A stretch of DNA of 60,167 nt from Nocardia carnea NBRC 14403 (GCF_000308515.1 NZ_BAFV01000117.1:1-60167), one strand, 5' to 3'; shown: positions 36,207 to 45,676, counted from the first letter of the stretch. Notes: a model not told the origin generated them from the letters alone. Made by a program: numbers and translations.

Positions 36207-36740
36207 ATGACGATCGCACGGAAAATAGCGACGACAGCAGCTGCGGGACTTGTCGGTGCAGCGATGGCGGTGGTAGCGCCGGGCATCGCCGGAGCCGCCG
36301 ACCCTTGTCAGCTCGGGTGGTCGAATGTGGGGCCGCGGTCCTGCGCCATGAACGAGGTCCGGACGGCTCCGGCGTGGACGCTGGGCAACGGCATCTGCGT
36401 CGGCATGCTCAGTGCCGCCGGAGTGGCCTACGACGGTCCGCTAGCTCAGTACCACGTCTTTCCGGGGACTGCGCATTCCATAGAACTGCGGATCACACAA
36501 GGATTCTCCCCGCTGGGCAATTTCGCGCCGACTCTCCTCGCTTGCGATGTCACAGCGATCGTCGACTGGCGCAACCTCGACACCGGCCGCAGTGGTTCGG
36601 TGAGTCATTTCATCCCTGCGGGCCATACGAGCTACCGGCCGTTCTACCTGCACGTCGATTCGGGGCCGGGGCGCGTAGCGCTCACTGTGCGCACCGACCG
36701 CCCGAGCGTTCCGGCGACGGCCGAAGTGTTCGTCCCCTGA
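36207..36740 (+). CDS. Secreted hypothetical protein
   Basis: 177 residues from ATG 36207. MTIARKIATTAAAGLVGA is a clear Sec signal, likely cut after GIAGAA. The mature protein is a small beta-rich domain with cysteines at DPCQLGW, SCAMNE, GICVG and LLACD, probably two disulphides. No enzymatic motif. Typical of small secreted actinobacterial proteins of unknown role. Convergent with the APH-like gene 8 nt away. Confidence 0.75.
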   Translation: MTIARKIATTAAAGLVGAAMAVVAPGIAGAADPCQLGWSNVGPRSCAMNEVRTAPAWTLGNGICVGMLSAAGVAYDGPLAQYHVFPGTAHSIELRITQGFSPLGNFAPTLLACDVTAIVDWRNLDTGRSGSVSHFIPAGHTSYRPFYLHVDSGPGRVALTVRTDRPSVPATAEVFVP

Positions 36741-36748
36741 CCTCGGAC

Positions 36749-37495
36749 TCACATCGCCCGGGCGTACAAGATGTCGACCTCGCAGCCCGGCGAATTCGGC
36801 TCGAAGCCGTGCTCGACCACCCAGCGGACTCCCCGCAGGCTGCGTAACGACCACCATGCGCGGATCACGTCGAGGTCCACGTCGGTGCCGTAACCGGTGA
36901 CGACATCGCCGAGATGCTCCGGGTGTCCGAGCGTCAAGGTGGCGAGATCGTACAGCGCGTCACCTCGAGCTGCCTCGGACCAGTCGAGCACGCCGGTGAC
37001 CTCGTCGTGGTCGACCAACACGTGGGCGGCCTGAAGATCGCCGTGTGTGAACACTGGTGTCCACGGGCGGAGTGCAGCCTCGGCAATCCGGCGGTTATGT
37101 GCAATCACGTCGGTGGGGAGTATGCCGCTCGTGCGGAGCCACTCGCATTCGGTGTCGAGTTCGGTGGCCAACTCGTCGATGCTGCGGCCGACCCGCGGTG
37201 GCAACGGCGCATCGTGCAACCTGCGTACGATGGCGCCGGCCGCCGCCCAAGCCGCCGAGGTGGCGGTCGACGGTTCGCCGAGGCGGCCGAGTGCCGTCCC
37301 CGGTAGGGCGGCGAGTGCGAGTACGGGCGGTCGGCGCCACAGGACCTCCGGCGTCGGGATCGGCGCCCGCGCCATCGCATCGACTTCGATATCGGTGCGT
37401 GCCTGATCGGCGTCGATCTTCAGATACACATCGCCTACGCGCAGAGTTGCGCGCTCGTGATGGGCGACGACGACCTCCACCCCACGCTCCGTCAC
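36749..37495 (-). CDS. Aminoglycoside phosphotransferase (APH)-family protein, last gene of TPR-CHAT cassette
   Basis: 248 residues from a GTG that overlaps the CHAT stop as GTGA. N-terminal lobe has the ATP-binding Lys in GDVYLKIDAD. The catalytic region reads HGDLQAAHVLVD and the metal-binding one GVLDWSEAARGD. This is the APH/choline-kinase fold, used by antibiotic kinases, macrolide kinases and many kinases of unknown substrate. Coupling to the CHAT gene suggests a common role, for example phosphorylating a regulator or small molecule. No antibiotic context is visible. Confidence 0.85.
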   Translation of the reverse strand: MTERGVEVVVAHHERATLRVGDVYLKIDADQARTDIEVDAMARAPIPTPEVLWRRPPVLALAALPGTALGRLGEPSTATSAAWAAAGAIVRRLHDAPLPPRVGRSIDELATELDTECEWLRTSGILPTDVIAHNRRIAEAALRPWTPVFTHGDLQAAHVLVDHDEVTGVLDWSEAARGDALYDLATLTLGHPEHLGDVVTGYGTDVDLDVIRAWWSLRSLRGVRWVVEHGFEPNSPGCEVDILYARAM

Positions 37496-38754
37496 GTTGC
37501 CATTATCCGCGGCGGAGCCCAAGTTGTGGAGAACGCACCCCACACCAGTGGCGAGTATTCGAGCGACCCGCTGTGCGCCCAGCATTCGGCCTGTGCCCGC
37601 TGCCAGGCCCCGAGCGCCGCGACGGGATCGGCTGCTTCGTGACCGGCATCGACGGCGTTCACGGCGGAGCTGAACGCGGGTACGCCGGTGCCCGCGACGA
37701 GCGCGAAACCGGTATCGGTCGGCAGGGTCCAGCGGGCGGCGGTCACATATTCGGCTCCGCCGCGCACCATGACCGAGACGAGCGCTGTCGGCTCGGCGAA
37801 ACGCATATCCCCGCCCGAATCACAAGCGATCATCGCGACCCGCGCGGGGATACGCCAGGGGCCTTCGTCCGCGTGCCCGAACGCGATATCGGCCGCGGTC
37901 AATGGGCGGTGGCGTCCGATGGGGTCGGCGCGGCCGGGGGTATCGGCGGTATCGGACAGGTGCATACGCACATCGAGCCCGTACTGGGCACTCGATACGT
38001 GACCCACGTAGAGCAGCCGGGATGCCCCGGTGAGCACGGTGCGCAACGCGGTGCGGTCGATCGTGCCGCCGACCGCGGGCTCGGCTCCGAGGCGGCGGTC
38101 TCCGAGGCGGCTCAGTACCTCGGAGACCGGGGTATCTGCCCACTCCGGTCGGAGCACAGGCGCCAGCACGCGCCCGGGGACCGGCGGATCGATCACTGTG
38201 ACGACAGCACCCGCCGGGTCGTAGGGCGACACAATGCGGCCCGGCGAGTTCCGCACCCCGGCAGGTTGCAGTACCGATACCTCCGCCTCGTGCACCATCC
38301 GCCGCCCCTCGTCGACGAACAGCGCTTCCCACGGGACCCGGCCGAGGGATGCAGACGGCTGGATGCGCATATGCGGACGGATACCGCGGCCGAGTAGTTC
38401 GTTGAGCTCGGCCGCGAGCGGGAACGGGATGAGCGGTCCGGCCAAGCGTGCGGTCAGTTCCGCCTCGCGATCCGGGTTCCCGAACGGGCCGGTGAATGCG
38501 CGTTCCAGCGCTGCCCGCACATTTTCGCCGGGCCAGGGCGACGGGACCGCGAGTTCGAGCTCGTCGAGCGCCGGTTGCACCTGGTCCCGGGGGATCATGC
38601 AGGCCCGGGGTTGCTCGGGGGCGTGTTCCCAGCGCCAGGTCAGATACAGCTCACCGGCGTCCACGAACTTGAGTTGCACGCAGGGCTGCCCGCTCAGCGG
38701 ACCCTGCACGACCCGGGTGTCTACCGGCGGTGGCCTCCGGTTGCGTCGGCTCAT
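37492..38754 (-). CDS. CHAT-domain (caspase-like) cysteine protease
   Basis: 420 residues. After a roughly 240-residue N-terminal region (with WEALFVDEGRRMV, the usual CHAT entry strand) comes the catalytic dyad: His252 in LLYVGHVSS and Cys311 in VAMIACDSGGD, followed by VMVRGGAEYVTAARWTLP. This is the CHAT layout, a caspase relative found in TPR-linked proteases such as TPR-CHAT of the type III-E CRISPR complex. The start is ATG 38754, 7 nt after the TPR stop; ATG 38772 would overlap it. The stop overlaps the APH-like start. It is probably activated by the upstream TPR protein. Confidence 0.85.
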   Translation of the reverse strand: MSRRNRRPPPVDTRVVQGPLSGQPCVQLKFVDAGELYLTWRWEHAPEQPRACMIPRDQVQPALDELELAVPSPWPGENVRAALERAFTGPFGNPDREAELTARLAGPLIPFPLAAELNELLGRGIRPHMRIQPSASLGRVPWEALFVDEGRRMVHEAEVSVLQPAGVRNSPGRIVSPYDPAGAVVTVIDPPVPGRVLAPVLRPEWADTPVSEVLSRLGDRRLGAEPAVGGTIDRTALRTVLTGASRLLYVGHVSSAQYGLDVRMHLSDTADTPGRADPIGRHRPLTAADIAFGHADEGPWRIPARVAMIACDSGGDMRFAEPTALVSVMVRGGAEYVTAARWTLPTDTGFALVAGTGVPAFSSAVNAVDAGHEAADPVAALGAWQRAQAECWAHSGSLEYSPLVWGAFSTTWAPPRIMAT

Positions 38755-38761
38755 CGTGCGG

Positions 38762-40375
38762 TCACCACGCATCGATCAGGTCGGCGGAACGGATGTCGAG
38801 GCGGTAGCGGCGCTCGGCCTCGGCAATCCATTCGAGGAACTCGTCATTGCCATCCGGTACCGCGCGCACGCGGGGTGGTAGTGCCGGCGCGCCACCGGGC
38901 AGGGCGATATCGACAGTGGCGTCGCCGAGTGTGTCCGCGCGCCCCTCGGCGACGAGGGTGAAGTCGGTACCGAAAGGGGAGTCGGGCCGCGCGAGGGCCG
39001 GCAGATCTGTCCGGCCGGTGGTCGCGGTCCCCATATCGACCGAGGACGAGGAGCAGACGAATTCCAAGAGTTCGACCGCGAATCGGGTGTGCTGCAGCGA
39101 TGTGATCACCTGCAAGGCGATCGACAACGCCACCGAGGCGACGCCCGTGACCCAGCGTTCGCGAACCGGTCCGGGCGCGAACCGCTGCCGCATCGCATCC
39201 GTGGCGAGTGCCGCCGGGAGAGCGAGATTCAGCGCACCCTCGAGGCGCCGCCGCTTCTCCGACGGACGGACCGCCACCCCGGCCGCGGCGTGCGCGACGC
39301 CGGCGCGGCGCACATCGATACGCGCGACCTCGTGCATTGTCCCCTGTTCCTCGCAGAGCGCGCGGGCGGTCAGATACTGGTCCTCGGAGTCGGCGAAACG
39401 CATCCCCTGTGCGTAGATATCGCCGAGAAGCAGATGTGTGGCGACCCGGGCGGCCAGATCGCCCTGCTCGGTGAAACCGGTCAGCGCCTGCTTCGCGATC
39501 TTCCGGGCGGGCAGTAGTTTTCCCCGCGCCAGTAATACCGCGGCGCGTCCGTAACGGCATCCGGCCGCTCCCCGCGGATCCCCGCCCCGCTCGTACCCGA
39601 GTTCGGCGGCGGCGAAACGGGCCTCGGCCCCCTCCACATCGCCTTGTTCCAGCAGTATGCGGGCCAGGTTCTCGTCGGCTCGCGCCGCGGCTGCCGCGTC
39701 GGTGGTGTGTAGTTCGCGGGCGAGGTCCAGCTGTTCGCGGGCCAGCCGGCGGTCACCCGTGCGGTGCGCGAGGGCGGCGAGCCCGGAATACGCGTCCGCG
39801 AGGAGCCGGGGCTCGTGATCCAGGGCGATATCGCGCGCGATCCGGAACTCGGCCTCGGCTTCGGCGTAGCGCTCTACGGCGAGATAGGCGAAGCCGAGGG
39901 CGTTGTGCAGGCTGAAGCTCAGTAGAGGTGGGGCATCCGCATCGATTTCTGCCTCGGCCGCCGTGAGGTCGGCGATCCCTTCCGCGTGGCGCCCGAGCAG
40001 CGCGTAGGTCTGCGCACGGTTGATGACGGCGCCGATGCGCACATCCCCGGTCCGGCGCGCGGAGCCGAGCCGGACCTCGACCGTGCGGCAGAGTTCGACG
40101 GCTTCGTTGGCGAATGAAACCGCCTCCTCCAGAGCACCTTTCGCCTCCGCGATCGCGGCGAGGTTCGACAGGGCGCGGGCGCGGATATCGAGACCCAGCG
40201 CGTCCACATCATCGGCCGACGTCGCTTCGTAGATCCGCCGGACCACAGGCTCGGCGGCCGCCGGACCCCCTGCGGCCTGCGCGCGGGCCATCTCGGTGAA
40301 CAGGGGCTCGATATGTTCCCACCGGGGGCCGAGGCCGCCGGGCCCACGCAGCCCGATCGGCTCGTCGTCGCTCAT
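38762..40375 (-). CDS. TPR-repeat protein paired with CHAT protease
   Basis: 537 residues. From about residue 60 to 360 it is a series of Ala/Leu/Arg-rich helical pairs with TPR consensus spacing, e.g. RALSNLAAIAEAKGALEEAVSF, AYLAVERYAEAEAEFRIA and LARILLEQGDVEGAEARFAAA, about eight repeats. A C-terminal ~150-residue region (VTGVASVALSIALQVITSLQ and a later beta part ending WIAEAERRYRLDI) is not TPR and may be the effector contact. It has an ATGA overlap with the ORF upstream and is 7 nt from the CHAT gene. Likely senses a protein partner and controls the protease. Confidence 0.85.
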   Translation of the reverse strand: MSDDEPIGLRGPGGLGPRWEHIEPLFTEMARAQAAGGPAAAEPVVRRIYEATSADDVDALGLDIRARALSNLAAIAEAKGALEEAVSFANEAVELCRTVEVRLGSARRTGDVRIGAVINRAQTYALLGRHAEGIADLTAAEAEIDADAPPLLSFSLHNALGFAYLAVERYAEAEAEFRIARDIALDHEPRLLADAYSGLAALAHRTGDRRLAREQLDLARELHTTDAAAAARADENLARILLEQGDVEGAEARFAAAELGYERGGDPRGAAGCRYGRAAVLLARGKLLPARKIAKQALTGFTEQGDLAARVATHLLLGDIYAQGMRFADSEDQYLTARALCEEQGTMHEVARIDVRRAGVAHAAAGVAVRPSEKRRRLEGALNLALPAALATDAMRQRFAPGPVRERWVTGVASVALSIALQVITSLQHTRFAVELLEFVCSSSSVDMGTATTGRTDLPALARPDSPFGTDFTLVAEGRADTLGDATVDIALPGGAPALPPRVRAVPDGNDEFLEWIAEAERRYRLDIRSADLIDAW

Positions 40376-40755
40376 GGAAGCCGCGTCGCGGGTCGAGAGA
40401 GCTCAGTCGTCACGCGGTTTCCGGTGTGGCGAGAGGTCGGCGCGGTGCTGCTCACTCCTCGCAGTTTAGCCAGGGACGAGGGCGCAGATGTCCGCTCCAC
40501 CGTCCCGGGCGCGACGAGGTCGGCGCGGCGTTCGACCGGCAGGATGGCCGTGCGCTGGTCGAGATCCACAGCGGACAGGTTCGGCTGCTCGAGATTGTGG
40601 AGCTGCGGCCGACGGTCGCGTTTCTCCTCCCCGGCCGGCACGGACCGGACCAGATCCGGTCCGTCCCGGCCGGGGAGGAGATGGGCAGCTCCGGATTCAC
40701 TTGCCAGGGCCAGGAATCCGGAGTCGCCCGCGAGTTCGGTCTCGAGTGTCGGCAC
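40372..40755 (-). CDS. Doubtful ORF upstream of TPR gene
   Basis: A 127-codon ORF beginning GTG with AAGAGG 10 nt upstream; its stop overlaps the TPR start as ATGA, which supports translation. Product starts PTLETELAGDSGFLALASES and is Arg/Ala/Pro-rich thereafter. It contains one arm-pair of a large inverted repeat. A plus-strand ORF (40426-40782) also looks codon-like in parts. I cannot decide between a real gene, a leader and noncoding DNA. Confidence 0.4.
   Translation of the reverse strand: MPTLETELAGDSGFLALASESGAAHLLPGRDGPDLVRSVPAGEEKRDRRPQLHNLEQPNLSAVDLDQRTAILPVERRADLVAPGTVERTSAPSSLAKLRGVSSTAPTSRHTGNRVTTELSRPATRLP
40624..40680. repeat. 26-bp near-perfect inverted repeat
   Basis: Arms 40624-40649 and 40655-40680 match at 25 of 26 positions around a 5-nt loop (CCAGA). 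GC-rich; a transcript on either strand would fold into a long hairpin. It lies 250 nt upstream of the TPR-CHAT cassette, within the doubtful ORF, so it may be a terminator, attenuator or RNA structural element. Confidence 0.7.
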
Positions 40756-40800
40756 ATGGCCACAACCTCTTTTCTTTCGTAACGCATCGTCAGGCGGCGA

Positions 40801-41289
40801 TCAGGTGCGGACCCGGCCGAGGAACGCGGTCACGTTCTGCCGGATCTGCTCGATACGGTCGGCAGGGTCGTAATCGTCGCGGTAGGCGCGACCCAGCGTC
40901 GGCGTCATCACACGCCGGGCGTACAGCGAACAGCAGAGGTCACCGCACATATAAGTGCCGGTGGAATTACCGCGCCGACCGGATTCACCCGCTTTGCGGG
41001 CGGTCATCAATACGACTCCACCGTTGCTGTGGGTGGTCGAACAGACGGTGCACATCTGGGTCCGGCGTGGGCCGCCGGTCTCATAGCGCAGCGCGATACC
41101 GGCGAGACCGTCTGCTTCGGGCAGTACCAGATACGCGCGACCCGGTAGGCCCGGATCGGTCCAGCCCAGGAAGTCGAGATCGTCCCAAGGGCGGGTCGCC
41201 AGATCGGCCGGTACCGTCAGACGTTTGGCATCTCCTTTCGAACAGTTGACGAACGACGCTCTGATCTCTCGTTCGGTGACAGGTTCCAT
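40801..41289 (-). CDS. FBP-domain protein (elongation factor G-binding, FusB-like)
   Basis: 162 residues from ATG 41289 after AAGGAG. The C-terminal half holds a treble-clef zinc site with cysteines CTVC...C and YMCGDLCC, in the layout of FusB/FusC-type proteins that bind EF-G and rescue it from fusidic acid. The N-terminal part (SFVNCSKGDAKRLTVP..) is a four-helix bundle as in this family. Chromosomal members are common in actinobacteria and do not by themselves prove resistance. It is alone on its operon. Confidence 0.85.
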   Translation of the reverse strand: MEPVTEREIRASFVNCSKGDAKRLTVPADLATRPWDDLDFLGWTDPGLPGRAYLVLPEADGLAGIALRYETGGPRRTQMCTVCSTTHSNGGVVLMTARKAGESGRRGNSTGTYMCGDLCCSLYARRVMTPTLGRAYRDDYDPADRIEQIRQNVTAFLGRVRT

Positions 41290-41462
41290 CGGCTGTCGGT
41301 CTCCTTCTGATCGGATGGGCAAACCGCGACACCCTATCGACCGTCCCGGGACACCGGCAACGCTATTTCCGCAGATTGCGTGCGGCGCGCCCGCGCGAGA
41401 CCGTGCTCGCCGCGCGCCCGGCGCCGATGACACCGTGGGCTCGGTGCTGTGTGCCGACGTCG

Positions 41463-41984
41463 TCACCGGCTCGGCCACGTGTAGCGGGTCTGGCTGGAGA
41501 TCGGTAACTTGCCGAACGCGAATCCGACAGTCGGTGCTATTCGATACAGCTTGACGTTGCCGGCGAGGACCGCCTCGCCCAACTGGTACCAGCTCCCCTC
41601 GGGGGCGGTCAGATGCGTCCCGTACTTCCGTTCGAAATCCATAACGGCCTGCGCACGCTGGGAGTGTTCGGCTACAGCGGACGCGACACCCTCGATGACG
41701 ACGTCCACACCGGTCAAAGCGTTTGTACCGGTCGTCAGCACACAATGCGGATTACTGTCGAGGTTGAGTGCTTTGCGTTCCCGGCCCCCCGTGGTGAAGC
41801 ACATACCCCCCAGAGTCCATGCGGCCAGCAACGGCGTCACATGCGGCCGCCCGTCCGGGCGCACCGTGGAAAGCCAGAACACCTCCGCCGCCCCGAGGAC
41901 CGCCGCTGCCGACGCCCATGGCGTCGCCTGTGCGTCCGGAGACGAGAACGCTCCCAGCACAACATCCGGTTCACTGTCCGACAT
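41463..41984 (-). CDS. Pyridoxamine 5'-phosphate oxidase-like flavin/F420 protein
   Basis: 173 residues from ATG 41984 (GAGGAAG upstream). Split-barrel fold: VFWLSTVRPDGRPHVTPLLAAW, then GMCFTTGGRERKALNLDSNPHCVLTTG and VIEGVASAVAE. This is the PNPOx-like/flavin-reductase class used by many F420- or FMN-dependent proteins in actinobacteria; substrate unknown. About 175 nt from the FBP gene and on the same strand, but with its own likely promoter. Confidence 0.85.
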   Translation of the reverse strand: MSDSEPDVVLGAFSSPDAQATPWASAAAVLGAAEVFWLSTVRPDGRPHVTPLLAAWTLGGMCFTTGGRERKALNLDSNPHCVLTTGTNALTGVDVVIEGVASAVAEHSQRAQAVMDFERKYGTHLTAPEGSWYQLGEAVLAGNVKLYRIAPTVGFAFGKLPISSQTRYTWPSR

Positions 41985-42143
41985 ATCACTTCCTCGGGTC
42001 CGACGAGCTCGTACAGCCAACTGTCACCGGGGCGGATGATCGGCAGCCGGCCCGCGCGCCCACAGCAAAGTTGCCTGCGTACGTATGGATGACGTGAGCT
42101 TGCCGGGAAACTCATCGCTCAGCGCAGTACCGGCAACCGTGAT

Positions 42144-42461
42144 CTACTGCAGCTTCAGCCCCGCATACAGGAGTGTGGAGCGATCCGGGCTGTCGACGAC
42201 TACCACGTGTTCCCCAGGTCGAGGCACTGCTATCCGAGGTACGAGCGCGACCAACTCTGGTCGGAGTCCGTCCAGCTCGACCGTCAGCACGAGGACCGGG
42301 TCCTCATTGATCGATTCCTGTGTGTCGTGGACGTGGAGAACCGTAGCGGTGCGGGATTCGACGCCTGCGGCGCGGAGCGTGGGAACCTGCTGATGCCCGC
42401 GCCATGCGATCTTCGACAGGCGTTCGGCTTCGAAATAGCTACGTACGGCTTCGTCCTTCAT
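42144..42461 (-). CDS. Small hypothetical protein
   Basis: 105 residues. Begins KDEAVRSYFEAERLSKIAWRG, then a beta-rich part with VLTVELDGLRPELVALVPRIAV and a final VVVVDSPDRSTLLYAGLKLQ. Looks like a small all-beta fold (many such domains in actinobacteria carry 'L.PGE.V.V..DP.DP'), perhaps an actinobacterial short protein of unknown role. No partners evident. Upstream is the decayed multicopper oxidase. Confidence 0.6.
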   Translation of the reverse strand: MKDEAVRSYFEAERLSKIAWRGHQQVPTLRAAGVESRTATVLHVHDTQESINEDPVLVLTVELDGLRPELVALVPRIAVPRPGEHVVVVDSPDRSTLLYAGLKLQ

Positions 42462-42529
42462 GAGCAGGGTCCTGAGGAACCGAGCGATCCCGATCGACGT
42501 GGACCGCTTGCGGCCGGGCTCATCGTCGG

Positions 42530-42645
42530 TGCGGGTCCAGTCATCCGGCGGTCCGCTTCACCGACTACCCGGCCCGTTCATGCTGCACTGCCACAATCTC
42601 GAACACGAGGATATGGCGATGATGGCCGACTTCCTGGTGACATAG
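42530..42645 (+). pseudogene. Multicopper oxidase C-terminal remnant
   Basis: The final codons read GPFMLHCHNLEHEDMAMM, the T1/T2/T3 copper-ligand HCHxxEHED...M block at the end of multicopper oxidases. Just upstream, another frame reads VRFTDYP, the normal preceding residues, so about one base has been lost near 42573. Nothing recognisable remains further upstream. A dead fragment left by deletion; the intact gene is not in the window. Confidence 0.75.
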
Positions 42646-42710
42646 TTCGCCGGCGAAACAGCGATCCGGGAGCGCCACGGCTCACGCCCCGCAGCGCGCG
42701 GCGGCCGGGC

Positions 42711-43966
<1,256 letters not shown>

Positions 43967-43970
<4 letters not shown>

Positions 43971-44338
43971 GCGGTGAAGTCCGCGCCCATGATCGGTCGG
44001 ATCTCGATCGGTTCACCGAGCGCTTCGACGATGCGGGCGGTGATCTGCACGGCCCGTTCGTGTCCGGCGACGTCGATCACCGCGAAGCTGGCCAGGACCT
44101 CTTTCAGCTCGGCAAACGGCCCGTCGGTGGCGACCACGCCGTCGGCGGCCTTGCGGACGGTGGTGCTGACGGCCGGGTGGCCCAGTCCCTCGGTGCTGAC
44201 CAACTCACCGGAGGCGAACAGTTCCTTCTCCAACTCTTGGTAGGTGGCGAACGCGGCCAGCGCTTCCTCCGAAGGGCTGTCGGCGGTCGCGGCGTCCCAC
44301 GCGGTGGCCGGGGTGTAGCCGAGAAGCAGGTATTTCAC
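43967..44338 (-). CDS. DGPF/YciI-like partner of ECF42 sigma factor
   Basis: 123 residues, the DGPF-type YciI-related fold: KYLLLGYTPATAWDAATA at the start and the name-giving TDGPFAELKEVLASFAVIDV in the middle. In ECF42 systems this protein is nearly always next to the sigma factor and takes part in its regulation or output. The ATG follows the GGATCC stretch with a TCCTCC-type (AGGA) site. First gene of the operon, driven by the minus-strand ECF-type promoter at 44417-44447. Confidence 0.88.
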
Positions 44339-44416
44339 GGGATCCTCCGATGTGGTGGGTTGTTGTCACGGTATCCGCTGTGCGAGCGTGCGGCCGAGAC
44401 CGGCGGCGGCGCCCTG

Positions 44417-44447
44417 CTACCTCGGAACCGCCGGACGGACCTCGACA
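44417..44447 (-). promoter_or_regulatory. ECF42-type promoter, minus strand
   Basis: Reading leftward: TGTCGA (44447-44442), 17-nt spacer, CGAGGTAG (44424-44417). The ATG of the DGPF gene is about 80 nt downstream. TGTCGA at -35 with a CGA-type -10 is the ECF42 signature as I recall it. Confidence 0.6.
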
Positions 44448-44480
44448 GCCAGGTGAGTGAGGTAGATCACAGTCGATTGA

Positions 44481-44511
44481 TGTCGAAGACCGGGTGCCTG
44501 CGCCGAGGTAG
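44481..44511 (+). promoter_or_regulatory. ECF42-type promoter, plus strand
   Basis: TGTCGA (44481-44486), 17-nt spacer, CGAGGTAG (44504-44511), about 30 nt before the DUF1579-like gene. Identical -35, spacer length and -10 (plus following CAG) to the divergent minus-strand promoter. Confidence 0.6.
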
Positions 44512-44541
44512 CAGCGAACAACCCACACAGGAGGACGAAAA

Positions 44542-44970
44542 ATGGACGAGACCCAGCAGCAGCCCACCCCCGAACTGCAGGCCCTGGACCGCATCGTCGG
44601 CACATGGAAGGTCAGCGGAGGCGCGGAAGGAACCGTGCGCTATGAGTGGATGCCGGGGCGGTTCTTCCTGCTCCAGCACGTCGAACTCACCCAGGCCGGC
44701 GAACCTGTCACCGGCATGGAAGTGATCGGCAACCTCCGCCCGTTCGGAGAGCCGACCGGCCCCGATGTGGCGTCGCGATACTACGACTCGACCGGCAACA
44801 CCTTCGACTACGTCTACGAACTGGTCGGTGACACCCTCACCATCTGGGCCGGCGCCAAAGACAGCCCCGCCTACTACCGCGGCACCTTCGACGCCGACGG
44901 ATCCACGGTCACCGGCGAATGGGTCTATCCCGGCGGGGGCGGATACGCCTCGACCATGACCCGAATCTGA
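44542..44970 (+). CDS. DUF1579-like protein, likely ECF42 regulon
   Basis: 142 residues from ATG 44542 after AGGAGG. Begins TPELQALDRIVGTWKVSG, then a lipocalin-like beta-barrel with EWMPGRFFLLQHVELTQAG, SRYYDSTGNTFDYVYELVGD and GEWVYPGGG. It resembles DUF1579/THAP4-like heme- or lipid-binding barrels; function unknown. It faces the ECF42 sigma/DGPF pair across an intergenic region with two matching ECF promoters, so it is probably a target gene. Confidence 0.85.
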   Translation: MDETQQQPTPELQALDRIVGTWKVSGGAEGTVRYEWMPGRFFLLQHVELTQAGEPVTGMEVIGNLRPFGEPTGPDVASRYYDSTGNTFDYVYELVGDTLTIWAGAKDSPAYYRGTFDADGSTVTGEWVYPGGGGYASTMTRI

Positions 44971-44985
44971 ACCAGCGGCCCGAAC

Positions 44986-45033
44986 CGATCACCGCCCGGC
45001 ACCGCCTGCCTCGGCTGTGCCGGGTAGTGATCG
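44986..45033. terminator. Hairpin between convergent genes
   Basis: CGATCAC-CG-CCCGGCAC paired with GTGCCGGG-TA-GTGATCG: 15 pairs, a 2x2 internal loop and a 14-nt loop. Lies between the stops of the genes ending at 44970 (+) and 45053 (-). Confidence 0.65.
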
Positions 45034-45052
45034 GCATCAGGCGGCGCCGGGC

Positions 45053-45676
45053 TCAGGCAGTGAATTCGTCGGCGCCGAGGGCGAAGTCCCAGTGGCCGAC
45101 TCCGTTGCCGGCGAGGCCCACTGTGACCAGACCCATTCCTTCCAGCCAGTGCGCCATTGTCAGGCCACCGACATCCAGCGGGCGTAGCCCGAGGCTCTCG
45201 ACGAATTTCGCCACGGCCGCCTTGGCCTGCGCATTGTCGCCGGCCATGAAGACGTCGGGCCGGCCCTTCTCGAGTACGTTGCGGAAGATGGTGTTGAATG
45301 CCTTCACCACGCTGGTGCCGGCCGGAGCCACCTCGGCGACTCTCTGTGCGATCGAGGTTTCCTCGCTGTGGGCGAGTCCGTCGAATGTGGTGTTGAAAGG
45401 GTTGCTGATATCGACGATGACCTTGCCCGCCAGGGTGTCTCCGTATTCGGCGACGACCGGAACGACCCCGTCGTACAGCAGGGCCGTGATGACGATGTCC
45501 CCGGCCGGCACGTCGCCCCATCTACCCGTCGTCGCGCCGCCGCCCAGGGCTTCGGCCAGGGCATCGGCCTTGGCCCGGTTGCGTCCCATGACCTCGACAG
45601 TGTTGCCGCCCGCTACCGCGAGTGTGCCGATGGTGCGGGCCATGTTCCCTGTACCGATGAGAGTGATGCTGCTCAT
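45053..45676 (-). CDS. NAD(P)-binding F420-reductase-like oxidoreductase
   Basis: 207 residues with the Rossmann motif LIGTGNMARTIGTLAVAGG, then DIVITALLYDGVVPV and KVIVDISNPFN, as in F420:NADP oxidoreductase-like proteins (NADP-binding side) and related NAD(P)-dependent reductases. VVKAFNTIF is also typical. It may not use F420 itself. Just upstream lies a truncated SDR start, and a divergent TetR gene; together they may be a regulated detoxification unit. Confidence 0.85.
   Translation of the reverse strand: MSSITLIGTGNMARTIGTLAVAGGNTVEVMGRNRAKADALAEALGGGATTGRWGDVPAGDIVITALLYDGVVPVVAEYGDTLAGKVIVDISNPFNTTFDGLAHSEETSIAQRVAEVAPAGTSVVKAFNTIFRNVLEKGRPDVFMAGDNAQAKAAVAKFVESLGLRPLDVGGLTMAHWLEGMGLVTVGLAGNGVGHWDFALGADEFTA

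Noticed and set aside
40426..40782. Plus-strand ORF at the inverted repeat
   Set aside because: Partly codon-like, but the opposite ORF has a start overlap with the TPR gene; neither is firm, so only the minus one is listed, with low confidence.
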